Assembly: GCA_000802095.1 (NCBI GenBank)
Contig: JUEB01000009.1
Location: forward strand, 62,001-126,000
DNA: 64,000 nt
Direction of reading: 5' to 3'
Source: Peptococcaceae bacterium BICA1-7
GTDB lineage: Bacteria > Bacillota > Desulfotomaculia > Desulfotomaculales > Desulfocucumaceae
Shown here: piece after piece, positions 37,047 to 45,127 of the stretch
How the letters are laid out: every line of letters begins with the position of its first letter
How positions within the stretch are numbered: the first letter of the stretch is position 1
Notes under the pieces: generated by a model
What the model was told of the DNA's origin: nothing
Seen by the model: the letters and a program-made list of their open reading frames with translations, nothing else
Databases searched by the model: none
Made by a program: the position numbers and the translations under genes

Positions 37047-37553
37047 CTAATATATACCAATAATAACGCAAATATATCCCGATGCCAAAACAGCTAATAA
37101 TGATATTAATACCCCTAACCAACTGGTCCCGCCTGCCCTTTCAAGAGCCTTATACTTTTCAATATCATTATTTTGGTGCAGCTGCTTAATATAAAGTATT
37201 TTCTTTTTGCTATATCTGTAATAAAATACGTTTCCATATCCAGCAACCACTATAGCTAATGCAGTGTTGTAGGCAAAGGAATTACTCAAGTTAATGTTCA
37301 TAATATATAAAATAATATCCAACCCCAACATTATACCAGCAATACTTAACATAAGGCCATACATTTTTCTGTACCCTACCCAAAATATTGATGTAATCAG
37401 GGCAATCCAGTTCCAGCTTTTAAATCCACGTATAAAAAATATATTTTGTGTTTTACTCACATTCTCTATGTAGTCGAATTTTTTTAGATAGTAATCAGCT
37501 TTTTTACCTAAAAAATGCCTATATTCTTCTTCTGTTATTTGATTAAAGTCCAT
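37047..37553 (-). CDS. DUF2628-family membrane protein
   Basis: Start chosen at ATG 37553 with AAGGGG 10 bases upstream; an earlier frame start at 37583 lacks one. 168 residues. FKSWNWIALITSIFWVGYRK is the DUF2628 signature (SWNW...P/VFW..YRKMY), followed by three further hydrophobic segments (about residues 75-95, 105-125, 150-168). The family is of unknown function. The low GC of the gene and its place between two tRNA fragments suggest it came with a mobile element. Confidence 0.8.
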   Translation of the reverse strand: MDFNQITEEEYRHFLGKKADYYLKKFDYIENVSKTQNIFFIRGFKSWNWIALITSIFWVGYRKMYGLMLSIAGIMLGLDIILYIMNINLSNSFAYNTALAIVVAGYGNVFYYRYSKKKILYIKQLHQNNDIEKYKALERAGGTSWLGVLISLLAVLASGYICVIIGIY

Positions 37554-37981
37554 TTGATACATTTCCCCTTCAATAATAAACACTATTCAGAAAATATATT
37601 ACATAATTATACAAGATTTGGCATCAATAATAAACAATAACTTTTATACAATTGTCGACAATAAACTACAATTAATACCAATTAACTTGTCCGCAAGCTT
37701 GTTATAAACAGTAGTAAATTCCCTAGAGCTAGGTCCATTTATGTCCCTGGTTGACCTATCGGAAAAATCCTATAGGTTAGGGGGAATTTCCCCAATAAAA
37801 AAATACCTCTACCCTTGCAGCTGTAGTATCATAGCGATTTGACCATGTAAAGATACGGGGGAAATCCTGGGGAAAAAATTGCCCAAATTTCCCCAAATGA
37901 TTCCGAAGGGTAAACTTAGAAAACCTTATCATACAAGGCTTTCCGAATTTCGCTTAACCAAACCAAAGGGCTTTTCCCGGT

Positions 37982-38007
37982 CTCCAAAACCGTAGACTGC
38001 AGGTTCG
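37982..38007 (+). other. second, degenerate tRNA-Trp fragment (old attachment scar)
   Basis: CTCCAAAACCGTAGACTGCA continuing to GGTTCG repeats the anticodon-loop-to-T-loop part of the fragment at 36,594-36,619, with one mismatch (TAGGCT versus TAGACT). The acceptor end is lost. It suggests an earlier integration at the same tRNA. Confidence 0.75.
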
Positions 38008-38285
38008 TGACAACTTAGTTAACCGGTACCAATTTACCTCTGTTTCGCTCTCACCTTTTTTCCGACAATGCAGTCATGTTCTTCATGACCTTGGTGACCC
38101 GGACCAAGGATGAGTCGGCTTAGTTACCCATTCAAGCTGGTCAGTGTCCTGTGCTTTTATATGGCCTCACATATCAGGAACAGAAAATGATAGCAGGATA
38201 ATACCCAGTTTTGTAGAAGGAATATTTTTTATAATGACAAATAATTAAAGTCTCACCAAAGGGTAGAACCGAAGGGAGAATATCC
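38008..38285. other. gap without a recognised gene
   Basis: 278 bases. Minus-strand reading gives short pieces such as VTKVMKNMTALSEKR that look like transposase debris, but no continuous frame. The gap from 37,584 to 37,981 also holds no gene. Confidence 0.3.
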
Positions 38286-38603
38286 ATGGAAAAAGTTTTA
38301 AATCAAATTCTGGAAACTCAAAGCCAAATACTCAAAACCCTTCAACAACAAGGTGAGCAACTACAAACCCTGAACAATCGTGTTGGTGGCCTAGAGAAAG
38401 GCCAAACTCGCCTGGGATCAAAAGTGGATAAAATTGAAATCCGCATGGAAAACGAAGTCATTGACAGAATTCGAGCTCTTTTCGATAACCGGGAAGTGCA
38501 GAACGATCGCCTGGAACGCATTGAGAATAAACTTGATGATATGGCCACTGATGTCAGCTATGTTGCCGCCAAAATTGCAGTATCCGGGAAATTGGCAAAG
38601 TAG
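38286..38603 (+). CDS. small coiled-coil protein, unknown
   Basis: 105 residues, ATG at 38286 after GGGAG. Almost all heptad-type helix: EKVLNQILETQSQILKTLQQ, ERIENKLDDMATDVSYVAAK. A parallel coiled-coil or tail-spike-like stalk is possible. No domain recognised. It stands alone. Confidence 0.6.
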   Translation: MEKVLNQILETQSQILKTLQQQGEQLQTLNNRVGGLEKGQTRLGSKVDKIEIRMENEVIDRIRALFDNREVQNDRLERIENKLDDMATDVSYVAAKIAVSGKLAK

Positions 38604-38930
38604 CATATTAAGCTTCGTGCACCCCTGTATAATCACTTAGTAGGCCCCTAAACTTCAATGTCTGGTTTAATATCAAATGCCCATCTACATTCTTAGATTC
38701 CTTAATTCTGATCAATTATACTTTTTCAAGAATAATCCTCAATCCGGCGTTTTCAGTAGGATGCCCACTGGTTATAATTACAATTACTCCCAGGCTGCAT
38801 TAACAATCCCTTAACAACAGTTTACTATTTCATATATTATTAACCCCGGAATTCTCCGGGGGTTAATATGGCATGTTTCACAAGTTGGAGTCAGCCATAG
38901 GCCTGCCTCACATTTTTATAGAATACAGCG
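38604..38930. other. gap with one inverted repeat
   Basis: 327 bases with no gene. Only the inverted repeat at 38,840-38,866 stands out. Confidence 0.4.
38840..38866. terminator. inverted repeat TTAACCCCGGA/TCCGGGGGTTAA
   Basis: An 11-bp arm pair with one extra G and loop ATT-C. No clear T-run follows in either direction, so it may be a weak terminator or a regulatory site for the K+ efflux operon. Confidence 0.4.
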
Positions 38931-40178
38931 CTATCCATTTTCAGAAACAACCCTGGCCTTTTGTTTCGCTCTGCTTTTCTCTATTACCGGAGGCCAGCCG
39001 AACAGGCGGGCCAGCTTGGAGTATATCCATTTGGACTCTTTTGTCATGAGAGGCCCCAGTACAGCCAGAATTAACACATAAAGGGCGGCAAAGGACTGCA
39101 GGATGGGCAGCAGTGCCCCGGCCCAGGCTATGCCGGCCAGAATGATGGAGAACTCACCTCTGGAGATAATGGTCAGCCCTATATTTGTGGAGGCTCTGTG
39201 GGAATATCCGGATATTCGCCCGGATATCATGCCGGATACAAAATTGCCGACTATTGTCAGCAGCACGGCTATTATCGCCGGCCACACCGCGCCGGGCAGA
39301 GACAGCGGATCTATGCTCAGGCCGAAGCTGAAAAAGAACAGGGCGCCGAAAAAATCCCTGAACGGCACCACCAGATGCTCTATCCTTTCGATATGCTCTG
39401 TTTCGGCCAGGACAAGCCCCACCAGCAATGCCCCAATGGCCTCGGCAACGTGTATGGATTCAGAGAATCCTGCCACCAGGATCAAGGAGGCAAATAAGGC
39501 CAGCATAAATACCTCATCCGAGGGAATATCAAGAAGACGATTTAATAAAGAGATTAATTTTCGGCCTAAAAGCAATACCCCCAGCATGAAACCCAAAGCC
39601 ACCAGTGCAGACTGCAAAGCCATTACCGGCGAGGTAGATCCGGTTAAAACCAGTCCGGAAACTATAGACAGATATATGGCTACAAAAACATCCTGAAACA
39701 TCATTAAGCCCAGGATCATTTCTGTTTCAGGCCTGACAGCCCTTTTAAGCTCTACCAGCACCTTTGCCACTATGGCGCTGGAGGATATAGTCATAATTCC
39801 GGCAACTACTAAAATCTCTTTAAAGGGCCACCCCATTAGAAGTGGAAACAGTAGCCCTATTGTAAAGTTGATGGCCATATAAATTAGCCCGGTCTTCATA
39901 ATGGCGCGGCGCGCCTTTAACAGCCTTCCCACCGAGAACTCCAGGCCCAGGTAAAACATAAGGAAAAGAACACCCAGCCGGCCCATAAAGTCTATCAGTG
40001 GAGCACTTTCTATAAACCTTAAATCGATCATCCAAAATTGAGGCATGTGCGGCCCCACGGCCAGTCCGGCCAAAATCAAAAGAGGGACTATGGAAAACCG
40101 CAGCCGGGAGGCCAGAAGCCCGGCAATGGCTATAACGAAAATAGCCAGCCCAATTTCAAAAAGAATATTTGGCTCCAT
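38931..40178 (-). CDS. khtU: KhtU/KefB-type potassium:proton antiporter (CPA2)
   Basis: 415 residues with about 12 membrane segments. CPA2 landmarks: EIGLAIFVIAIAGLLASRLR, GLAVGPHMPQFWMI, FLMFYLGLEFSVGRLLKARR, GIMTISSSAIVAKVLVELKR and FFFSFGLSIDPLSL. It exports K+ (or ammonium) in exchange for protons. The KhtT-like subunit gene is directly upstream and adjacent (stop and start meet), the B. subtilis KhtTU pair. A separate N-terminal KhtS was not found. Confidence 0.88.
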   Translation of the reverse strand: MEPNILFEIGLAIFVIAIAGLLASRLRFSIVPLLILAGLAVGPHMPQFWMIDLRFIESAPLIDFMGRLGVLFLMFYLGLEFSVGRLLKARRAIMKTGLIYMAINFTIGLLFPLLMGWPFKEILVVAGIMTISSSAIVAKVLVELKRAVRPETEMILGLMMFQDVFVAIYLSIVSGLVLTGSTSPVMALQSALVALGFMLGVLLLGRKLISLLNRLLDIPSDEVFMLALFASLILVAGFSESIHVAEAIGALLVGLVLAETEHIERIEHLVVPFRDFFGALFFFSFGLSIDPLSLPGAVWPAIIAVLLTIVGNFVSGMISGRISGYSHRASTNIGLTIISRGEFSIILAGIAWAGALLPILQSFAALYVLILAVLGPLMTKESKWIYSKLARLFGWPPVIEKSRAKQKARVVSENG

Positions 40179-40676
40179 TTAGTCTATACTCCCATTGTTT
40201 ATGAGTCGCTTACAAGCCTTCACCTGTCCCCTTTCCCCTAAGACAACCAGAGTAGCCCCTTCATATACAAACTGGTCAGGACCAGGGTTTATAATTTTTT
40301 GATCCTTTTTAATAACAGCAATAATCATCGCCCCGGTAATTTTACGGATATGTAGTTCTCCTATTGTTTTCCCAATGGCCTTTGCCCCGGGCTCAATCTT
40401 GAACCATTCAATCTTCATCTCGTCAAAGGCCACATCCACTGACTCCAGTGCTTTGGGCATATAAACCATCCCTCCGAGAATAGCCCCCACACGGCGGGCC
40501 TCGGCATCATCAAGGGTAACCATGGATATGCTTTCATCCGGGTCATTATAGTCAAAATGGTGCATTTCACGCTTCCCATCGTCATGAACAATTATTACCA
40601 GCTTATCCCCGCTCCTGGAGTTAATCTGAAACTTCCTTCCTATTCCCGGAAGGTCCGATTCCCGAAATGTGCTCAT
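40179..40676 (-). CDS. khtT: KhtT-like regulatory subunit with TrkA-C domain
   Basis: Start chosen at ATG 40676 after AAGGAG, 165 residues, the size of B. subtilis KhtT. STFRESDLPGIGRKFQINSR at the N-terminus, then EWFKIEPGAKAIGKTIGELH and QFVYEGATLVVLGERGQVKA form an RCK-C (TrkA-C) domain. It binds nucleotides or ions to control KhtU. The downstream khtU gene begins at its stop codon. Confidence 0.88.
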   Translation of the reverse strand: MSTFRESDLPGIGRKFQINSRSGDKLVIIVHDDGKREMHHFDYNDPDESISMVTLDDAEARRVGAILGGMVYMPKALESVDVAFDEMKIEWFKIEPGAKAIGKTIGELHIRKITGAMIIAVIKKDQKIINPGPDQFVYEGATLVVLGERGQVKACKRLINNGSID

Positions 40677-40833
40677 TAATTCCATCTCCTTCACAATTAA
40701 ATTACAGGCGCTTAAATAGTATATTCATTATTAACCATTAGCACTAATATGGTATAGAATATGGCTTTTCACTCTCCTGCCGGGTACAATAATGTTAACT
40801 CCCTAAACGGCTCCAATAATAGAGGTGCTTTTA

Positions 40834-41580
40834 TTGCGAAAAGTTTTTTATTTGCTCCTTATTTTAATTGCTGTTGTATCCGGCTGCTCAGGCCTCAGCC
40901 CTGCCTCAAACGTCTCAGATCAGACCCTCCCGCAGTCTCAGGAAGCCGGTCAGCAGCCGGCCAGAGCCCCTTTATTAAAGGCTAAGGTAACCCGCGTGGT
41001 TGACGGTGACACTGTACACGTAAGACTTAACGGGACAGATCAAACAGTCAGGCTTATCGGTGTGGACACCCCGGAAACCGTTAAGCCCAATTCTCCAGTG
41101 CAGCCTTATGGGAAAGAGGCCTCCGGCTATACCAGATCACAACTGGAAGGAAAAACTGTATATATAGAAAAGGACGTTCAGGATAGGGATAAATACGGCC
41201 GCCTGCTGGCCTATATCTGGTTGGATCAGCCAACAGCTGTTTCCGACCTGGAGATACGGGGCAAGCTTTTTAATGCCCGGCTTCTGCTGGAGGGATACGC
41301 CCAGATTCTAACCATCCCCCCGGATGTTAAGTATGTTGACTACTTTATTGGCTACCAGAAGGAGGCCAGAGACGGGAATAAAGGACTATGGGGGCCGTCA
41401 GCCCACACCCCGCCGCCACAGGACCAGGGTCAGCATACAACCGTATACATCACCAGGACCGGCAAAAAATATCACCTGGAGGGGTGCAGTTCCCTGGCGC
41501 GCAGCCAAATCCCCATCAGCCTTCCCGATGCAAAGGCAAAGGGTTATGGCTCCTGCAAAGTCTGTAAGCCCCCGCTCTAG
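40834..41580 (+). CDS. thermonuclease-family (SNase) lipoprotein with C-terminal Cys domain
   Basis: Start chosen at TTG 40834 after AGAGG. Residues 1-17 are a lipoprotein signal, with lipobox VSGC (Cys about 17). The SNase domain (residues about 45-170) has VTRVVDGDTVHVRLNGTDQT, VRLIGVDTPETVKP, PYGKEASGYTRSQLEGKTVY, VQDRDKYGRLLAYIWL: the catalytic Arg, Asp and Glu pattern is present. The C-terminal part, YITRTGKKYHLEGCSSLARS ... CKVCKPPL, matches the Ada/YokF-type tail of Firmicutes nucleases. It degrades extracellular nucleic acids. Its end overlaps the DUF3006 gene by 4 bases. Confidence 0.88.
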   Translation: MRKVFYLLLILIAVVSGCSGLSPASNVSDQTLPQSQEAGQQPARAPLLKAKVTRVVDGDTVHVRLNGTDQTVRLIGVDTPETVKPNSPVQPYGKEASGYTRSQLEGKTVYIEKDVQDRDKYGRLLAYIWLDQPTAVSDLEIRGKLFNARLLLEGYAQILTIPPDVKYVDYFIGYQKEARDGNKGLWGPSAHTPPPQDQGQHTTVYITRTGKKYHLEGCSSLARSQIPISLPDAKAKGYGSCKVCKPPL

Positions 41581-41744
41581 CCCTTCTTTAATTCGGCGGT
41601 GGCCCTGGAGTCCACGGTTATGTTTATACTTACCACATCCCCCTCCCTGGCCCCCTTGGGAAGGAGAACTTTAGGGATATGGAATATCTTTTTATTCATT
41701 TTTATTAAGGCGTATTCACCTTCGAAGCGGTCAATAACTAGCAT
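41577..41744 (-). CDS. DUF3006-family protein
   Basis: Start chosen at ATG 41744 after AAGGAGG. 55 residues: MLVIDRFEGEYALIKMNKKI, FHIPKVLLPKGAREGDVVSI. The family (I-DRFEG--A----) is common in Firmicutes, often next to SNase-like or ComEC-type genes. Convergent with and overlapping the nuclease gene by 4 bases. Confidence 0.82.
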   Translation of the reverse strand: MLVIDRFEGEYALIKMNKKIFHIPKVLLPKGAREGDVVSINITVDSRATAELKKG

Positions 41745-41939
41745 GGATAATCCCTCCTTATGGTGGTTTCTTCGCTGCTGTCTTACAAAAATCCTGTCCG
41801 GCCCCAAGAAGAGTATACTACCTCATGGTGGCTGTCAAAGGCTGGCAGTCAATGCCCGTAGTGGCAAATGATCTATTAATTGATTGATGAAATGGGCCTC
41901 TCTCTGCCTTATAATATTTTTAAGGGGAGGTGTTTTTCC

Positions 41940-42065
41940 TTGAAAACATTAATAGAAGTATTTGAGAGTATTGTCAAGACTATCATGGGCACCGAGCCGG
42001 TAAAGTTAGATCTTATCTACCCTGAGCTGCGCAGGCCTGAGATTCATAGGGTGACAAAATTATAG
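41940..42065 (+). CDS. 41-residue protein, unknown
   Basis: Start chosen at TTG 41940, 9 bases after GGGGAGG. MKTLIEVFESIVKTIMGTEP, VKLDLIYPELRRPEIHRVTK, L. A terminator follows the stop codon at once, which supports it as a real small gene. Function unknown. Confidence 0.5.
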   Translation: MKTLIEVFESIVKTIMGTEPVKLDLIYPELRRPEIHRVTKL

Positions 42066-42098
42066 TCCGCATCCATGGGTGCGGGCTAATTTTTTAAC
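42066..42098 (+). terminator. Rho-independent terminator
   Basis: CCGCATCC-ATGG-GTGCGG-type stem (one G:T pair) followed by GCTAATTTTTT. It closes the 41-residue gene. Confidence 0.75.
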
Positions 42099-42198
42099 AA
42101 GGCTGGTGAAAATTTTCCCTTACTAACTGCATTGTTCTCATGTCGGATTTTGAAGGATTATACCGCTAAAAATTGAATAGTTATCCTTGGTGATAATG

Positions 42199-43431
42199 AT
42201 GAACAGCAGTTTTGATTTAAAAAATATATTTAGCTCACTTTCCACAGCTCTCGACTTTACCTACTCGGGGCTTTCGTCCCACCATAAGAGAGTGGCCCTA
42301 ATGTCGCTGAAGCTGGCCAGAAGAATGGGACTCCCCCAGGATAGAATAAAGAATCTGTTCATATCCGCAATTATTCACGATATAGGCGCAGTATCAATGC
42401 GTGAAAAGGAGATTCTGGGGGAGTTGGAAATACTGGATCCCTATGCCCACTCTGAAATGGGCTACCAGATGGTGAAAAATGTCAAGTTTCTGGAGCCGGT
42501 CAGCTGTTTTGTAAGATCGCACCATGATGCCTGGAGAGGAGATAATCCCAGCGGCCTAAGGGGTGACCGCATTCCCCTGGAAAGCAGGATTATTAACGCC
42601 GTAGACAGGCTGGACGTGCTCATAAACCGCCGGCAAAACATACTTGAACAGCCCCAAAAAATACTGAGGCGCCTTAAAAGTATCGCCGGAACCATAATAG
42701 ATCCCGATATTATGGTTGAGCTTGCCGATCTGGCCGGTGCGGAGGGCTTCTGGCTGGACCTTGAGTATGGGTCACTTTCAGACCTTCTCTGCGCCCAGAC
42801 AGAAGATTTTGAAATATCCATAGAGAATAATATGCTTTTAGACGTATCTCTTTTATTTTCCGGTGTGATAGATAAAAAAAGCATTTTCACCCATCGGCAC
42901 TCCAGGCTGGTGGCCGCCAGCGCCTTTAAAATAGCCGGAATTTCCGGCTTTTCCGTCGAAGACTCCCAAAAAATGCTGGTGGCCGGACTTCTACATGACC
43001 TGGGCAAGCTGGGGGTGCCGGAGAAAATTCTGGAAAAGCCGGACAGGCTTAGCCCTGAAGAATTCAGGCTAATAAAAAGGCACACCTATTATACCCACAG
43101 GATTCTGGACAAAATAAAAGGCTTTGAAGAGATTAACCGATGGGCCTCTTTCCACCATGAAAGAATGGACGGCGCCGGCTACCCTTTTAGGTTAAAGGCC
43201 GAAAGCATTCCCATTCCTTCCAGATTGATGGCTGTAGCAGATGTCTTTTCCGCCCTGGCGGAAAACAGGCCTTACCGCAGGGGATTGCCGGGGAATAAGC
43301 TTATGGGTATCCTGGATGAGATGACCGGCAGCGCCCTTGACCCCCAGGCGGTGAAAGTTTTAAAAGATAATTACAGTTCCTTTGAGGAGCTTTTGGAAAA
43401 TGAAGACCCCCTGAGCCAGCCCCTGGCCTAG
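42199..43431 (+). CDS. double HD-GYP phosphodiesterase-like protein
   Basis: Start chosen at ATG 42199, 5 bases after GGTGA; an ATG three bases earlier is possible. 410 residues with two HD-GYP modules. The first (about residues 25-200) has SAIIHDIGAVS and SHHDAWRGDN where the GYP motif should be, so it is degenerate. The second (about 235-390) is complete: GLLHDLGKLGVPEKILEKPD, then RHTYYTHRI and HHERMDGAGYPF. The second domain may degrade cyclic di-GMP; the first is probably regulatory. Confidence 0.85.
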   Translation: MNSSFDLKNIFSSLSTALDFTYSGLSSHHKRVALMSLKLARRMGLPQDRIKNLFISAIIHDIGAVSMREKEILGELEILDPYAHSEMGYQMVKNVKFLEPVSCFVRSHHDAWRGDNPSGLRGDRIPLESRIINAVDRLDVLINRRQNILEQPQKILRRLKSIAGTIIDPDIMVELADLAGAEGFWLDLEYGSLSDLLCAQTEDFEISIENNMLLDVSLLFSGVIDKKSIFTHRHSRLVAASAFKIAGISGFSVEDSQKMLVAGLLHDLGKLGVPEKILEKPDRLSPEEFRLIKRHTYYTHRILDKIKGFEEINRWASFHHERMDGAGYPFRLKAESIPIPSRLMAVADVFSALAENRPYRRGLPGNKLMGILDEMTGSALDPQAVKVLKDNYSSFEELLENEDPLSQPLA

Positions 43432-43489
43432 GGGGTCGATTCAACTAATGGCGGCTGGCCTGCAAAAATTACAATAACTGTATCCTACA

Positions 43490-45076
43490 TTATATCTTTA
43501 GCAACTTCCGGTCGGCCAGCTTTTTTTTAACCGTTGGATAATAGTCCATATTGGTATGGGGAATAAATTTGCTGCTTACGAACCTGTTCATAAAATCCTG
43601 GCTGGCATTGAGCTCAAAATAGGTTATGTTGGCAGCGATATCAGCGGCGTCCCGCATACTCTGAAGGGACATAAGGGCCATCCTGGCCCCCTCTCCGGAG
43701 CTGTTGCCCACCCGGACCATTTTATCTCTGGGCAAATCGGGGTACAGCCCCAGGGTCACCGCCGACTCTATGTCCAGGTGGTGGCCGAAGGCCCCGGCGG
43801 CATAAAATTTTCCCAATTCCTTCAGGTCACAGCCCACGCTCTCCATCAAAAGGTCCACAGCGGCGTTTACCGCGCCCTTTGTACGCATCAGGTTATTTAT
43901 GTCCACCTGGCTGATCACTATATCACTGCCTGTTCCGGACTCACCGGAGGGCACCACCAGATAGGAGTCCCTGCCGTCACGGAACCTTCCGCTCCTGTCA
44001 ATAATATCATTCAGAAAAAGCTCGGCTATGCCGTCCACCAGGCCTGACCCGCAAATCCCCAGGGGAGACTTCTCTCCTATGGTGCTGTAGACGGCCCTTT
44101 CGGTTTCAGGGCTTATTCTTATGCTGTCAACGGCCCCCATCTCGGCCCTCATCCCGCTGGCCGCCACCCCACCCTCCAGGGCAGGGCCGGCGGCTCCGGC
44201 GCAGGCCACCATCCACTGGCTGTTGCCCAGAACAATTTCACCATTGGTGCCTATATCCACTAATAGCGCCAGCTCATCCCGGCGGTGCATGCCGCAGGCC
44301 AGCACCCCGGCGATAACATCCCCCCCAAGGTAACTGCCTATGCTGGGGAATATATAGACCGGTGACCTGCTGTTTACCCCCAGTCCGATAAAGCCAGCCT
44401 CTACAATACCCGGGCTGTTTACCACAGGTATATATGGGGCCACGCATATATTGGACGGGTCCAGGCCCAGGAAAAGGTGCACCATGGTGGTATTGGCCCC
44501 CACCGCGGCGGCGCTGATTTCCTTGCCGTCTATGCCGTTTCTTTCACTAAGATCAGCTATCAGCTCATTCAGTGAGCCCACCACCGCACTCTGCAGCAGC
44601 CCCAGCCCCTCACTGTCCCCGGCGTTGAAAATCCTGGTAAGTATGTCCTCGCCATACTTAATCTGTCCGTTATACCCTGCCTCCACATCCAATACTTCAC
44701 CTGTGCGCATATCTACCAGATAAACGACCACCGTGGTAGTACCGATGTCTACCGCAATCCCAAAATGCCTGGCGGTGGTGTCTCCTCCCTCCAGGTCCAC
44801 CAGCCTCCAGCCTGAATCGGTCACCCCTACCGTGGCGGTGGCCTTCCAGCCTGACTCTCTTAAGACCCTGGAAACACTATTCATTATCCCCGGGCCAATG
44901 CTTACCGGGCCAATGACTCTGGCCAGCTCCTGCCTCAGCCTGTCCACATCGGCCCGGTTATCTGACAGCCCGGGGGCCGGCAGATCCAGGTAATTTTTTT
45001 TTGATATGGGGTCAGGCACAATATCTACAGCTTTTCTCTCCCTCAGAATTAGAATTGAATTCTTCCCGCCAGTCAT
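43490..45076 (-). CDS. ASKHA-domain corrinoid-activator-like ATPase (DUF4445), lacking a ferredoxin domain
   Basis: 528 residues, ATG at 45076 after GGAGGTG. FGIAVDIGTTTVVVYLVDMR starts the ATPase-like core; GYNGQIKYGEDILTRI, GANTTMVHLFLGLDPSN, CGSGLVDGIAELFLNDIIDR and AGAFGHHLDIESA are DUF4445 landmarks. The family (RACo-type) uses ATP and a 2Fe-2S domain to reduce corrinoid cofactors for methyl transfer. This copy starts within the linker and has no N-terminal CxxxxCxxC ferredoxin motif. Confidence 0.85.
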   Translation of the reverse strand: MTGGKNSILILRERKAVDIVPDPISKKNYLDLPAPGLSDNRADVDRLRQELARVIGPVSIGPGIMNSVSRVLRESGWKATATVGVTDSGWRLVDLEGGDTTARHFGIAVDIGTTTVVVYLVDMRTGEVLDVEAGYNGQIKYGEDILTRIFNAGDSEGLGLLQSAVVGSLNELIADLSERNGIDGKEISAAAVGANTTMVHLFLGLDPSNICVAPYIPVVNSPGIVEAGFIGLGVNSRSPVYIFPSIGSYLGGDVIAGVLACGMHRRDELALLVDIGTNGEIVLGNSQWMVACAGAAGPALEGGVAASGMRAEMGAVDSIRISPETERAVYSTIGEKSPLGICGSGLVDGIAELFLNDIIDRSGRFRDGRDSYLVVPSGESGTGSDIVISQVDINNLMRTKGAVNAAVDLLMESVGCDLKELGKFYAAGAFGHHLDIESAVTLGLYPDLPRDKMVRVGNSSGEGARMALMSLQSMRDAADIAANITYFELNASQDFMNRFVSSKFIPHTNMDYYPTVKKKLADRKLLKI

Positions 45077-45127
45077 ATTTCACCTCCGCCGCTTTTAATA
45101 ACACCAGGGCTTTCGGTTTCCCGGCGG

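Noticed and set aside
38008-38285. Transposase remnant
   Set aside because: Only a few short suggestive residues; no continuous frame and no terminal repeats.
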